Part shown: piece by piece, positions 1-11,906 of the stretch
Layout of the letters: every line of letters starts with the position of its first letter
Position numbering within the stretch: the stretch's first letter is position 1
From: Ustilago trichophora
Lineage: Eukaryota; Basidiomycota; Ustilaginomycetes; Ustilaginales; Ustilaginaceae
NCBI GenBank assembly: GCA_900323505.1
Contig: OOIN01000001.1
Span: forward strand, 1,488,001 to 1,552,000
Reading direction: 5' to 3'
DNA: 64,000 nucleotides
Translations under genes and position numbers: made by a program
The notes under the pieces: model-generated
What the model was told of the DNA's origin: nothing
Databases searched by the model: none
What the model saw: only the letters and a program-made list of their open reading frames with translations

Positions 1-1871
1 CTCTCAGCTGCAAACAGCAACGATCGCTCAATCAGCCATCTGCAGGACTTTGACATGCGGACAGCTCAGGCTTCGTTGCCATGCAAGAGTCTCACCTCCC
101 TGAGCATCTCTGACCTGGTCAGGTCTATCATATTCAGCTCCGAACGGATGCTGATGACGGCGAGGCAAGTCTGAAAGCATCAAAGGACAAGCTGTCAGAT
201 ATGCTCAGCTGCTTTATTGGACCCGCTGCCGAACCCACCTTGAGCAGCTTGTCCCACGTCTTTGCAGAGCCAACTCCCCTGTTAAGAGCATAGCACAGGG
301 AGGGAAGCCCGCCAAGTTCTGCAAGCTTTGAACGGATTTGAATCACCTCTGAGGCTGACTCCTGCCGCACAAGTAGCTCAACGGCTTCGTGCCGTCGTTC
401 GATCTCCCCTCGCTTTGCCAGCGGCATCATGATCCATCGTCTCAGCATTGGTTGAGAGACTGGGGCGATTCAAGTCCGATGAGAATTTACAAGCTGGTCA
501 GCGCTCGAATCGAAGAGGTTCTGACGGATAGCCGTCTCACATTTGGAACAGGTTAGGCTCAACATGGCTGCAGGTAAGTAAGTAATGGAGCAGGCAATGT
601 AAGCAAAGGAACGAAGGAATCTGTCAGCCCCAGATCTCCACAAAGCAGCGGCTCCTGCAGAATACGTTATGTTGAAAGCGCCATCCGATAAAATACCCAG
701 AATGGAGAATCCTTCTCGACCCGCTTTGGCGTGCACGAATCCGTGGACATCACTGGAGCAGATGCTGAGGCTTTTTAGCGTATTTTCGTCAAGGTAGAGG
801 TAGTCGTCCAGGCACAGTGACACGAGAGTCAAGCTTCGACCAATATCTCTCCTGCTGCGCAGGCTTGATAGGAGAGGCGCCGCTGCCGCGACCTGTCATT
901 GTGGGTACGCAAGAAGAGAGCCCATTTTGAGGCCATGAGGTGAGGATTCAAATCTTATTCTGTCTGGCTTTTGACGTCTCGTCAGGGAAGACGACAACTT
1001 ACCGAAAGGCTGCATTTGGATGTGGCTACCCTTGCGTCAAGAAGCACGAGGCGTGTCATGGACCCTTCCTCGGAAGGACCGCACTCAAAAGTGCCGCGGA
1101 AAGCTGCAGATGCGCTACCGAAGGTGGTTGCCTCTTCTATGCTTGACAGGCCGAGTGCCGTCTGAAAGTCTCTGGCGGGGCGTAGCTCGAGCGTACCACT
1201 GCGTTGTTCAGCTGTCCAAGTTCGGTCAAGGGTGTTGCCGGTTAGCGACTTAGCGACGTACAGGAGCCCGTATCCAACTTGGCTGACAAATATTCCCCAA
1301 TGACGGGGTTCTTGGAGCCAAGTGCTGGCGAGCTACTGACCAAATTTCTGTAGCATGACAAGGATCGATTCAGGGCATCTGGCAGAGACGACTATGACAT
1401 CTGGGTGGAACTGCGAAAGTACTGCGTGTTTTGGCAAAAGATGATCAGCTGTCAAGTGAGCATTCGCGACGAAATGGGGATGCTGGGATAGCCCTGCAGG
1501 CCGTGCTTACAGCTCTCGACAAAGCCGTACGAAGCATGACCAAAGGCCGCAATAGTGCTGGTGGCTGCGGCAGATCCATCATCATCGTCATGTTGATCTG
1601 AAGCGTTGCCGGTGGTTCGGGCCGAGGCGAGCTGACCATTATCGTGGACGGCAAAGTCCCCAGGAAGGTCTTCGCATAGGAGCAGCTGATGTTCTTCCTC
1701 CACATAGACAGCACATCCGAATCGGCCATGCAGAGCTTCGATCGCTAAAGCCGAGATGGGAACTGCTGATTGGTCAATCGAAGCGCGGTTGTCGCCATCA
1801 GCTGGTAGCGAAGCAGCTGGCGTCCTTCCGCTTGCAGAGCCGAGCGCAAGAGATGGAGTTGTGGCGCTCAT
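1..1871 (-). CDS. MSH5: MSH5-like meiotic MutS homologue, 5' part, intron-rich, runs off the window
   Basis: MSH5 pairs with MSH4 in a clamp that stabilises meiotic recombination intermediates. No single long frame exists; I spliced it by eye. Proposed exons on the minus strand are 1511-1871 (ATG at 1871), 1341-1448, 1003-1211, about 665-892, about 270-486, about 150-200, then a last piece reaching position 1. The first three junctions keep frame exactly (donors GTAAGC, GTCAGT, GTAAGT; acceptors ending ACAG; a CTAAC branch site in intron 2). Family-like segments appear in the right order: GRFGCAVYVEEE near the N terminus, HPDVIVVSAR, ELRPARDFQTALGL, SLRSRRDIG, LDENTLKSL followed by REGFSILGILSD, then MLRRWIMMPL and LGGLPSLCYALNRG, the MutS core region. 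The ATPase domain lies outside the window. Exon 4/5 and later borders are uncertain because I could not find a fully satisfying donor. An in-frame TAG near 1350 falls inside intron 2. Confidence 0.72.
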
Positions 1872-4809
1872 GCTCAATCGACAACGTCAGCCTAGCGTGG
1901 TTCATGCATGTGCTCCAATTGACTGGGTGTGGACTTGTTTAAATGCTTGTCGCTTTCCTACTGCCGCAGTACGAAGGGCTGAGTTCGTCGCAACATCCAA
2001 TGCGGACGTGAAAGGCGACTCGAAGATGCAGGCACTCATTCTGCGATGCGATCTCTGTCGCCGTTGCAAGTCGGACGATGCAGGAGTCACTGAACGATAG
2101 GTGCAGCAAAGTGGCGGTTGGGAGCGATCTCGAAGCGTCCAAAGCGTGGGAAGCTTTTGTCGGAACGACACCGAGCTTCGCCGGATTTACCGATGCGGGA
2201 GGATGGTATGGCGGAAAACACAGACTGCATCCTTTCGGCAGACCCGTTTCCCGTATTTGGCAGCTGTGCAGGGTGAAGATCAATCAAAGCCACAGCAACG
2301 CTACAACTACAATACGCCCAACGCCCCTGGAAAACCTGTACATAGCCAGAAAACGCAGCCCGTTCTCGCGTAGAGCAGGTCGATTGCGCAGTGCTAAGAA
2401 AGGCGTGGGAAATCGACAGGCGATTGGAAAGCCAAACTTCAGACGATGTCCGTTCTCTTATCGTGGACGAAAAGTCGATGATAGTGCGGCACATGGTAAG
2501 GAGGAGCTGGCCTCCTGATTCAAGCTCCTGCAGGCCAGAGACAGATGGTCCATAGCGTGGGACCAAGATACAAGAGCATATGCGAAACGTCGAAACAGGA
2601 AAATAGAGTTTACCAGAGGAGTGGATGCAAGTCGAGGACCCAATCTGCGAGGGCAGGCGCGAGCCAAGACCTGAGAGAGGTGTCATGTGCTTGTGCCTGA
2701 ATTTGATGCAAGAACAAGCCGTTGAACCAAGAATCGGCTCTGGTATCTACAGAGATGAAAGCTGGAGCCGCACCTGTTTCGCCGAGGTGATGAAAGGGCG
2801 ACATCCACGAAGCGTCTTTGAAATTCAGCAAGCATTGGTGCAGGCGGAAAGGGGTCGCAGGTGTGGCAGGCTTCGCGACAAAAGGTTGCAGCGCTCTTGG
2901 CCGAAGCAGGCAGCGGAATGAGGGCTCCGACCATATGGTAAGTCACTGCTGTCCATCCACCTTTACTGCTACACTGGAGGCAACTGCAACACCAAAGACT
3001 TGGACTTGACTCAGAAGCCGCTGCGACTGATCGACAAAAGCCTGGCTTGCTTCACCATACACCTCGCTCCCTTTCAAGAGCGTTTGGAAGCTGCTGAATG
3101 TCAGAAACGAAGACCCGACCCAATGTGCCAAGATGCAGATACCGGCCTGCCAAGATCGAGAGGAGCAGCAGCTAGGTTCCGCGCTTCCTTATTCCTGTTC
3201 CGCACTGTCCTCCGACATTCTGGATAGTCACACCAGCCTATGCACAGACCCGGGACCCGCCTTGACGCTACCATCGCTCACACCGACTCCAACAGTACTA
3301 GCACACTCTGGCATGTTGAATAGCATGACATTGACTGCGCCGTGATGAGATCAAGAGCAAATGAGATGACCGTTTCATTTACCTGCATCCGGCCGCCACA
3401 CAGCTGGCGCGTCAATACCCAATTTCAAAAAGCGATGGTTCGTGCTGCAATACCATGTCCCGGTTGATGCTGAAAGCTGATGGAACGACCCAGTTTGAGT
3501 ATCAAGGCATCGGTTGGCGGTGTGTCGCCCTTGTTTGTGTTGCATGAGCCACAGCTCAAGCTATCATGCGATCCTTTGCCGTCAAAACTAAACTCGATTC
3601 GGGCTGCAGAAAAGGGCGTCTGCCGAGCAGTTCGACATGGTTTGCAAGCTGAGTCCTACCTTCCAACGAATGCAATGCTTTGGCTTCGCAGGTGGCTCGA
3701 CTGCCAAGGTGCACAGAACCTTCCACAAGTTACTTGGGAGGCTAATCGCTGGAGTGGCAACGCCTCTCTTTTTTTGACCGCGTTCCGAGGATTCGGGGCA
3801 GCAGATCCACACTCTCTCTGAAAGCTTCCAAACCGTTGGACTTCTCATTTGTTCTTGATTTTATACAGTATTTTTGTTTTAATTTTATTTCTCTCTCTCT
3901 CTCTCGTTCTCTCGCTTGGCAATCTACCGGCTCTAGCGCCGTTCCGGTGCAATTGTATGAAGCGGCACGTTAGCTCTTGTGAGCTCTTGTGGTCGGGCTG
4001 CTTCCGGCCATGGCTTGAAGAATACGCAGGCAGACACGACTAATTCTCTGCTTGTCTTGAGCTGCCCTGCGCTGCACTGTACCCTTCGCTTGAGAGCGCT
4101 CTCTCTTCGCTCTCTGTCTCCTCTCCTCTTTGAAAGCTTTCGTGCGCGCTTCTGCTTGGCAGCATCCATCCCGATGTACCGCTGCACCTTGTACCGCCGC
4201 CGATCTGCGGTTTATTCTTTATAGCTGAAGCACAAAAAGGGAGCCGCTTCATCGTCCTGATGAGCCTGCTGTTCGTTTGTCGACTGCTTCCACCAGATTT
4301 CCTGTCCTCTGCACACTACATCCAACGTCTACCGTCCTCGAACCTTCCAACAGTTACATGAGCACGAGTCCCATTTGCTGCATCGAGTTTTGCGCGTCAC
4401 CGTCACATCTCATCCCTGCTCAGTCAGACCACTGCAACGCCCGCAACTTCGACCGCAATCTTGGTTCTCTAGGTAAGCACAAACGATCTTCGTACGCCAC
4501 CGTAGTCAACTCCGTTTCGCAATCATCACTCCCGGAAGGCCCTTCCGATTGATTTGAACTGAGCCTGGACTGCGATCCTTCCACGCTAGACGCAGACACT
4601 GAAGCTCAATCGACTCAGCGTTCCCACGTACGCCATCCTCCACCAATTCAACTCAGCAAGCGCTCCTCATCAACGCTCGGATCATCCGATGGACAAAACT
4701 ATCGGCTGAAAACAGCTACGTGATGGAATCCAACCGCCTGTAGAAAAAAGCCAAAGGAATCCAATAAGTCCGAGCGGCACGGGTCCAACCGAATTGCAAC
4801 CACTCAGCG
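1872..4809. other. Unresolved 2.9 kb; possible intron-rich gene at about 2080-3350, then leader of the Zn2Cys6 gene
   Basis: No recognisable protein. Both strands carry short open segments of 60-200 codons with plausible splice sites. On the minus strand the frame 2087-2686 is open, and neighbouring segments at 2610-2946 and 2943-3131 look protein-like (for example VYGEASQAFVDQSQRLLSQV). On the plus strand a chain from ATG 2078 via a GTGAAG donor at about 2276 to an acceptor before 2349 keeps frame, and a GTAAGT donor lies at 2939. I cannot decide the strand or name a product. Positions 3500-4809 look like a promoter and leader, with a CT-dinucleotide run at about 3890-3905. Confidence 0.3.
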
Positions 4810-7578
4810 ATGGCGAGGAGGTCTTCGAACGAGCGCATACCACCTCGTCATCCCGACGAGGCCATCCTTCCATCTCGATGGAATGCACCTACCTCACCAA
4901 CCTATCCTCCACCACTAAACCACGCTGGCCCTTCACGTCAGCCGTTCGATCCTCGGGATGGGCCCGACTATGGATGGAGTGCACGTCCTCCTCGATCGCC
5001 AGACATGGCCGTTCCGTCGGATGCCTGGCTTGCAAATGGTCGGGGCCTCCCGAGACCAATGGAAGGCTTTGCGCGTACACGTCCCATCGGAACCATGCCG
5101 ATCCCAGCAGCACCGTACAATGTCGGACCAACCTATGCAACACCATTGGCGGTAGCTCCCTTGACATCCTCAACTTCGACTCTTGCACACGCTCGACGGA
5201 CCTCGGCCGAAGAATGGCAAAGATACGAGAATGAAGCCACCATTCCACGACATGCACCCCTTGCTCACGTCGTTTCCACCTCTCTTCACGTTGGGGCGGG
5301 GCATGAAGCGTTGCCTCTTCGTGATGCGCCACTCGTCACTTCACCTGTCTCGTCACGTCCACCCGCCATCGCCGCTCCGACAGGAGATCCTGACCCGCCG
5401 CGCGCAAGAGTCGCCTGCACCTTTTGTCGAGTGCGTAAGCTACGATGCGATGGAGCAACACCATGTCGACACTGTGAGAGACGCAGCATTGAATGCATCT
5501 ATGCCCCCAACAAGAGCAAAGCAAAGCCGTCTGGGCGTAGCCCTTCCAGCCCTAGTAAAGGACGTCATGCTTCAGCTTCCATGGGAGCCGAGGAGACGAA
5601 GCAGCAGGAAGCACCTCGTCCAAGCAGCGGTGGACGCGAGCGGGGAACCAAGCGCACAACATCTCCAAACATATCAGACGCCAACGACGAAAATCTTAGT
5701 GGTAGCGATCAAAGCCAGAGTGATCCTTCTAAGCGCTTCAAGAAGTATCGTGATCTAACACAGCAATCCCTTTCAGATCGCAGTTCGGAGCCCAGCCGCG
5801 CATCCAACTCGCCTACGTCGTCATCCCCAAGCAGCAGCAAGCCCGGCTCCGATCTCGCCATGATCCAGAACAATGACACATCATTACCCATGGAACCTAC
5901 CTTCGGCGGTCACGACGACTGGTGGAATCACTTGCTTGGCATCTTTGGCAAATCGAGAGCCAACTCTACGCGCATCGTTCAGCATCTCTTGACACGATTC
6001 GTTCAGTCCAACGCCGTCTTTTTTGGTCTGCTACATGCGCCGACTCTGCTTGGTGTCGTGTCTGGTAATCAAGGTCATGTTCGTGCGGATCCAGCTCTCT
6101 ACCTCGCGGTTCTCGCCGTGTCTGCATGCGACATGCACCAGACCCGGATCTTGGATGAACGCACCTCGGACATGCGCTCTGCCAATGAGGCGTCACGCCG
6201 CCTTGCGATGCGCCTGTCGGAAATGGCCGCCAACTACCTGCAAACTTCGACCTCCAATGGATCTGCCTTGACTCCTTCGATGGGTCAAGCTGCCAGCATC
6301 CTTGCTCTCACCCAACCAGATGGCAGCACCGAGCAAGCAAGCCTCATCAGGCTTGCCGAGAACGTCGTCCGCACTCTCAAACTGCACCAGACTGTCTCGT
6401 CACGAGAACCCCTTTTGCAAGATAGCGAGCCTGACTCGCCTCTCTACTGGTCAAGGCCCCTCACTTCCGACTCTCCCGAGTCCGAAGTCAAGTACGAATC
6501 CGTCGTCAGGCTCTGCTGGACGGGTCTCAGCCATCGCTTCCGCAACTACATTGCTAAGCCTGACGAAGACTTTGGCGATGTCGACCTGCCCGAGTACATC
6601 CAAGAGATCCGACCGATGGCCTTCTGGCAGCCGAGTCTGCTACCGGGAGAACTGCCACCACCCTTTTTCCACTCTCAAGATCTCATGCGGCGCTCTGCCC
6701 ACCTCTCGCGCCTGACGGTCTCGCTGTCCAAGCTCGAGAAGGTCAAGGAGATCGAAGAGCGTAACACACCGACTGCTGAAGTTCTCGAAGAGGTCAGAGG
6801 TCTCTTGCGATCCCTCGATGGCCTGGAAAGGACGTTCGTGCGCCATCGCCCGCGCTCCGAAGCCGAGAGACACAATGTGCTTGGAAGGACGTTGCAAATG
6901 TTTTGTCGAATGCATGTCTGGGTTCGACTGACCATTTGGCGCAAGTACAAGCTCTGGAGTTCTCCCAAGGACGTCTCGTCCAGTGACACCTCACCGGAGT
7001 CATCCTCGAGCGGAACGAGTGACGCATCTCCACAAGAGCAGCAGCAGCAGCAATCGCTCTTCCAGCAGCATCACCCGACCATCGACTTTTGGCTCACCAT
7101 TGTGCAGGAAATGATTGTGACCATGCAGCAAGACTTTGATGCGCACGTGGTCGACCAAACTGCCTTGCACACAAACGTTTCTGACGTTGACGCACTCGCC
7201 CGACACGTCATTTGTGCATGCGACCTCATTGAGGGCTCAGGCCAGACACAACCGATCTTGACACAGGTAGATGCAGCGCTCAACATCCTGAAGCGCGTTC
7301 TTGCCTATGCAGCGCTCAACGATGGCGCCGATGGCTTGCATGTCGGAGAGGACGTGGTGGAAAAGGTCAAGGTAGCCGAGGCTCGACGGGCCGGGTTGAC
7401 GACGGCAGACGAGGTTAATGTCGAGGCAGATGCGAATCCAGTCGAGATCGATGTGGCTATGAAGGGCCGTTCATCAGCAGCCGGCATACCTTCGAAGCAT
7501 CCAGCATCAGAAAAGGTTGCCGGCACCAGTCCAAAAGACTCAGCGAGCAGCAACGAGCGCATGTCTCCAACATCCTGA
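4810..7578 (+). CDS. Zn2Cys6 fungal-type transcription factor
   Basis: A 922-residue single-exon gene starting at a true ATG. Residues about 203-230 form a complete Zn(II)2Cys6 binuclear cluster (CTFCRVRKLRCDG, then CRHCERRSIECIY) preceded by a proline-rich N terminus of about 200 residues. A basic serine-rich linker follows at 230-350. The middle part (about 360-800) resembles the fungal-specific transcription-factor (middle homology) domain, including an acidic and helical stretch and a short polyglutamine run near 740. The C terminus is low complexity. Nuclear DNA-binding regulator by family; the target genes are not deducible. It is convergent with the chitin synthase, 337 bp away. Confidence 0.88.
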   Translation: MARRSSNERIPPRHPDEAILPSRWNAPTSPTYPPPLNHAGPSRQPFDPRDGPDYGWSARPPRSPDMAVPSDAWLANGRGLPRPMEGFARTRPIGTMPIPAAPYNVGPTYATPLAVAPLTSSTSTLAHARRTSAEEWQRYENEATIPRHAPLAHVVSTSLHVGAGHEALPLRDAPLVTSPVSSRPPAIAAPTGDPDPPRARVACTFCRVRKLRCDGATPCRHCERRSIECIYAPNKSKAKPSGRSPSSPSKGRHASASMGAEETKQQEAPRPSSGGRERGTKRTTSPNISDANDENLSGSDQSQSDPSKRFKKYRDLTQQSLSDRSSEPSRASNSPTSSSPSSSKPGSDLAMIQNNDTSLPMEPTFGGHDDWWNHLLGIFGKSRANSTRIVQHLLTRFVQSNAVFFGLLHAPTLLGVVSGNQGHVRADPALYLAVLAVSACDMHQTRILDERTSDMRSANEASRRLAMRLSEMAANYLQTSTSNGSALTPSMGQAASILALTQPDGSTEQASLIRLAENVVRTLKLHQTVSSREPLLQDSEPDSPLYWSRPLTSDSPESEVKYESVVRLCWTGLSHRFRNYIAKPDEDFGDVDLPEYIQEIRPMAFWQPSLLPGELPPPFFHSQDLMRRSAHLSRLTVSLSKLEKVKEIEERNTPTAEVLEEVRGLLRSLDGLERTFVRHRPRSEAERHNVLGRTLQMFCRMHVWVRLTIWRKYKLWSSPKDVSSSDTSPESSSSGTSDASPQEQQQQQSLFQQHHPTIDFWLTIVQEMIVTMQQDFDAHVVDQTALHTNVSDVDALARHVICACDLIEGSGQTQPILTQVDAALNILKRVLAYAALNDGADGLHVGEDVVEKVKVAEARRAGLTTADEVNVEADANPVEIDVAMKGRSSAAGIPSKHPASEKVAGTSPKDSASSNERMSPTS

Positions 7579-7915
7579 GAGGATCGATCCGTCGATGCCT
7601 CCCATCGTAGGCTTTTGTACTTTTACAGTTCTTTTCAGCACACTCGCAGATCCGCACACAATCCAGGGGAATCACATCAGGAGAAGGAGCGAGTGTGAGT
7701 CGTATCAATATTGACTGCCCAGCAGTTGTCGTCCGGGTGCATGAGGAGATTCGTATCTTATGGTACAATTAAGAGTCATATGGATCCAGAGCGGGAGAAA
7801 GAAAAGTCCGTTTGAGAGAAAGTGTACACGGCAGAGAGAGAAACAGGTCCAAGTATCGGAAAAAAGGGGGTTGTTGAGAAAGAAGAGCGAAGAGTGAGAG
7901 CTGGAGCGGGGGTGA
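7579..7915. other. Convergent intergenic region between Zn2Cys6 gene and chitin synthase
   Basis: 337 bp containing the 3' ends of both flanking genes. It is AG-rich near the chitin synthase stop (7790-7900). I see no gene or repeat of note. Confidence 0.6.
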
Positions 7916-10900
7916 TCAACCGTTGATGAGGCGAATGGTGAGGTAGAGTGTAGAGCCGATGAAGCGGATACATGCCATACCGGCTACAAAGACGAGTACG
8001 AGGACCATGTATACTTTGGTTCTTGTGACGCCTGATCCCGAGTCGAAGGTGGATTGGGCGTCACCGTTGAGGATAAAGGCGGCGACGACGCCGTTGCTGA
8101 GTGCCCAGGCGAGGACGACATTGGTGCGAATGTTTTTATAGTAGTCCATCTGGCGGGCTGCTTTTTCTTCGTTGCTAGCGTCACCTCGGATGATCATGGG
8201 GCGAGTGCGGAGGTTGTTGAGGGCGTCATCGTAGGCTGTGTCGATGTCGGCTTGGGCGGTGGGCAAAGTGATTTCTACAGTTCCTTTCCCAGTGGAAACA
8301 ACTGCGCCAAGGTCCTTCGAGACGGTGGTGTCGCCCTTGGTTCCCCAAGAGAAGTCGTGGAGATTGCAGAAGGCGTAGATGTTGAGAATGTTGATATACG
8401 TAGGAGCCAGCAGGAGGTACTGGACGAAACTCGTCACCAGATGCAATGGGTCGCAAGCCAACAGAGAACTGATGAGGTAGACACCGTACGTCGCCAGCAA
8501 CGAAACCACCATCTGGGCGTAAATCGCATCGTGTTCCACCCTTCCAATCACCTTGCTGATGCACAAGATGGCAGCAATCATCATGTACACTGTCAAAAGT
8601 GCAAAAATGATCACAGCAGCCCAGTACTTCCACTTGCTTCCCTGGGGTCTGTTTCCCATGGCAAAGATGAAAGATGCCACCACGGTACCCAGGTAGATGT
8701 ACTGGGCAAAGACGTTGAACACGCCAATGCCTCGAAGCTTGAAAGAAGGGTCCTCGAGGGAAGTCGTAAGGATGCGGAAAAAGATGTAGTAGTTGGCAAG
8801 GCCAAACCAGGCAAAGCACATGTTGATGAACGAGTAGAACGATTCAAAGACCAGGAGGGCTTTTCGCCAGACGTTGTGACCGGATCGGACGAATTGGGCC
8901 GTGTGGTACAGCGCGTAGACGGCGGCGAAGAAGGAACCGTTCAACCAACGACGACGTTGAGAGATGAATTCGGGCAGGCCTTCGGGGACGTCGGTTACAC
9001 CTCGAGCGGATTTGACGTATTTGAGGACCCAGCCGTGGCCACGTTTGGCAGCAAGCTCGAAACAGAGGATACGGTCTTCGGCGAGATACATGTTCGATGT
9101 GAAGACGTCTGCGTCTGCTCCGAGAAGGTTCTCGCCCTTGAAGTAGGAAGCAAGGGGTCCGTGGCCGAATTCGTCGTTCTGCAGCGCAATGTAGCGGTAC
9201 GCCGAGAAGGCACCTGGAAGGACCGAGATGTAGCCCATGACGGACTCGGTAGTCTTATCGAGAATGTTGCTGATCTTGTACTCGAAGTTCTGAGCCGCCA
9301 CCAAGGGGTTGAGGAGCAACGGTCCAACACCCCATTTACCTTTTGTCTCTGCGCAAATCTCTCCACAAGCGCCAGCAACGTTACTGTTGAGATCAAAGCT
9401 CTTCCAGAGGTAGTAGATCGACTTGTTCTCTGGCCTCGTACCCACATCCAGCAAGATGGTGACATTCGGCTGCAAGATAGGGCAAAAGGCGTTGAAGAAC
9501 CACCGATGCGAGTTGATCTTCTTGGCGTTCTTCTCCTTGAGGCAAAAGATGATCTGCATGGGTACCAATCCTCGTTCCGCGCCCTTGAACTGGAGGTTGG
9601 AGTCGATCGAAAGCTGAGTTGTGTACTCGTAGAGATGCGCTTGAACCTCCTTGCCGTCGACCATGTTTTTCGCCACTCCATCCTGATACACACCCAAGGC
9701 TGCCAAGCAGTCCAGGACTCGGGGGTGAATCTTCTTACGACCGTCGGAGATGATCGCAACGACCACCTTTTTCCAACCCTCTTTACCCCAAGTCCTCGAT
9801 TTGTTGCGCGAGCACAGGTGAGCGATGTTCTTCATGACGCCGTGGAAGGTTCGGCAGAACAGGACTTCGTCCTCGTTGTACATGGTAATTGCGATGAAGA
9901 GCTCGGTGTGGCGGCCATAGATAGCAGGACGAAGGGTGAAGCTCTCCGCTGCGAAATCGTCGGGGTCGCAAGTGACAGCGGAATAGCGCATGGTGGTGAA
10001 TTCGTCCTCTGCGCGTCGGGTGAGGAAGGTTTGCAGTTTGGTGGGTACGGGACAGTCGAGGATGAGATTACCCTTGGTGAGGCGAACGTTTTTCTTAGTC
10101 TTGTGACGACGGAGCTGGGCACCACGTGCGGGAGCAGGTCCAAAGTGCTGCGTGTCGAATTGATTGACAAATCCAGAGCCATTCTCGTAGAGAGGAGTGC
10201 CCTCGCTAGGGTGTTGTGCACCTTCGTGGCCGCCGAAAGCCGTCTCCCGTGTCAAGACACCGTAAGGGTCTTCAGCCTCGTCGTCATCGTTGCCTGCAAC
10301 AGCTGCATAGGGGGATTGCAAGTACGCAGCACCGCCAGCACGACCGAATGGAGATGCAGCAGCAGCAGAAGCAGGTCGACCATACTCGTGCTTCTCGTCA
10401 TACGCCGAGTTGGGCGAGTACTTTGTGGCTGCATCATCGTCGTCTTCCTCGTCGTCTTCCCCGTGTCCACCCAGCGAAGAGTAGTGTCCCGCCGCACTTT
10501 GGTTGTAGTACGTGTATCCGCCATCGACGCTTGCCGGTGCTTGAGAGTACTCTGGCAAAGGTGCGAGGTGGCTTACAGGTGAAGCGGCCGGTGGGGGGCT
10601 CGCGAGCGCGTATGCTGCTTGGGAGTAAAAGCTTTCGCTGAGCTGTGGCATGTGAGGTTGTGGACGCGTTGGGTCAATGTGTACGCTCATGTGCTGTTGC
10701 GGTGGCTGTTGCTGGTGTGCCAGAGGAAGAGCAGCAGCAGAGTCGGAGAACGGCGAGACGTGCGAAGCGTGCGAGACCGCGGAAGGGGCTTCGTATGGGT
10801 TGGTGAACGAGGTGTTGGCCCCGCTGCCGACGATGAGATCTGGGTCAGGGTAGTATGGATATTGGTCTTCCTCTTGATGGTGACCGGCGGCCGAAGCCGG

Positions 10901-10918
10901 TCTGTTGTAGTAGGCCAT
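7916..10918 (-). CDS. Chitin synthase (GT2, class I-III type)
   Basis: A single-exon 1000-residue polytopic membrane enzyme that extends beta-1,4-N-acetylglucosamine chains from UDP-GlcNAc across the plasma membrane for cell-wall and septum building. A tyrosine-, proline- and acidic-rich N-terminal extension (about 1-270) precedes the conserved N-terminal and catalytic domains (about 280-680). The donor-binding and catalytic signatures are visible: AEDRILCFE near residues 613-621 and the processivity motif QRRRW near 653-657. At least six hydrophobic segments follow to the C terminus ([47 protein letters not shown] and others). There is no N-terminal myosin head, so it is not class V or VII. 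I cannot assign a numbered paralogue. The start ATG at 10918 begins [10 protein letters not shown]. Confidence 0.93.
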   Translation of the reverse strand: MAYYNRPASAAGHHQEEDQYPYYPDPDLIVGSGANTSFTNPYEAPSAVSHASHVSPFSDSAAALPLAHQQQPPQQHMSVHIDPTRPQPHMPQLSESFYSQAAYALASPPPAASPVSHLAPLPEYSQAPASVDGGYTYYNQSAAGHYSSLGGHGEDDEEDDDDAATKYSPNSAYDEKHEYGRPASAAAASPFGRAGGAAYLQSPYAAVAGNDDDEAEDPYGVLTRETAFGGHEGAQHPSEGTPLYENGSGFVNQFDTQHFGPAPARGAQLRRHKTKKNVRLTKGNLILDCPVPTKLQTFLTRRAEDEFTTMRYSAVTCDPDDFAAESFTLRPAIYGRHTELFIAITMYNEDEVLFCRTFHGVMKNIAHLCSRNKSRTWGKEGWKKVVVAIISDGRKKIHPRVLDCLAALGVYQDGVAKNMVDGKEVQAHLYEYTTQLSIDSNLQFKGAERGLVPMQIIFCLKEKNAKKINSHRWFFNAFCPILQPNVTILLDVGTRPENKSIYYLWKSFDLNSNVAGACGEICAETKGKWGVGPLLLNPLVAAQNFEYKISNILDKTTESVMGYISVLPGAFSAYRYIALQNDEFGHGPLASYFKGENLLGADADVFTSNMYLAEDRILCFELAAKRGHGWVLKYVKSARGVTDVPEGLPEFISQRRRWLNGSFFAAVYALYHTAQFVRSGHNVWRKALLVFESFYSFINMCFAWFGLANYYIFFRILTTSLEDPSFKLRGIGVFNVFAQYIYLGTVVASFIFAMGNRPQGSKWKYWAAVIIFALLTVYMMIAAILCISKVIGRVEHDAIYAQMVVSLLATYGVYLISSLLACDPLHLVTSFVQYLLLAPTYINILNIYAFCNLHDFSWGTKGDTTVSKDLGAVVSTGKGTVEITLPTAQADIDTAYDDALNNLRTRPMIIRGDASNEEKAARQMDYYKNIRTNVVLAWALSNGVVAAFILNGDAQSTFDSGSGVTRTKVYMVLVLVFVAGMACIRFIGSTLYLTIRLING

Positions 10919-11906
10919 GTTTGCCAGTTTTACTCCTCTGAGCGCCTGAAGCTATTCGATGATATGCGGGGACGTAAGATAGTACACTCTTTGATGGTCG
11001 TAAGAAGTTTCGTAAGGGAGAGACAAGAAGTGATGATTAGGATGATGAAGGAGAGGATGGAAGAAGGAACGACAGCTCAGAATGATGGTGACCACAAGAG
11101 AGACAGAAGTGCAATACAGAAGCGGGACTCTAATGCACGCACAGTCCTGCGGGCTGCTTCACTTGCCATCTGTAGTGTAGCGGGGAAGCGAACCGGACGC
11201 AAGCAAGGAGCATGTAGAAACTCAGCCAAGATCAAGCTTCCCTTTCCTGAGCTTGACTAAAACGCCGACCCGAGATGAATTTAGGAGGCTCTCTGACAGG
11301 GGTTGTGCGAGTGTTGGTCTCGACGCTCCGTCTATCTGTGTGCATATCCAGCGGAGAAATTCCAACAGCTGCACGCCTGCCCAACACGGCGAGAAGGGCA
11401 TAATTTTATCCCAACCTGCGTGTTGAGTGACTTTTCTACACCTCTCTTGTCCAACGTCACATTGCGCACTCACCGCTCCCACTCTTAGCAAGACCATACC
11501 GAGCCCCTTCATACTGTAAACTTTTGCAGACGGAGGTGGCAATGATGATTCTGGGACGGCTTAGAGTGGCATCGCATTGCATTGCAGAGCATCATCCTTT
11601 TTCGTCTGGATATTGGTTCAAAGAGGTGGACCAAGGAGTCAGGGGTCACTCGCAGGTCAAGGGTCCAAGCCCCTGTTTCGAAAGTGACGGCTTCGCGCTT
11701 CCGTGTTGGCTCTGTGGCTCTCACGTGCGGCCTGCTTTTCTTTCAACTTCTAAAAATATCGATGCCCAAAACCAGGCTCGATCTAACAAAAGTAAATTCT
11801 GCGCCTCCTCAACACTAGCTGGCATCGTCGACGGTCATCCAAACGTACCCCGCAACAGACATGATATGTGCATTGAGCCTATGATAATGGAAAGGCATTG
11901 AGAAAG
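10919..11906. promoter_or_regulatory. Chitin synthase upstream region
   Basis: About 990 bp between the start of the chitin synthase and the stop of the WD40 gene, both on the minus strand. It must hold the chitin synthase promoter and the WD40 gene 3' end. The part at 10960-11110 is purine-rich on the plus strand, so pyrimidine-rich in the transcript leader. No gene recognised. Confidence 0.5.

Noticed and set aside
1341..1352. In-frame TAG in MSH5 suggesting a pseudogene
   Set aside because: It falls inside an intron with GTCAGT donor, CTAAC branch site and ACAG acceptor that restores frame exactly.
8054..10582. 842-codon open frame on the plus strand
   Set aside because: It lies entirely antisense to the chitin synthase. 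It is a by-product of codon bias, with no family motifs.
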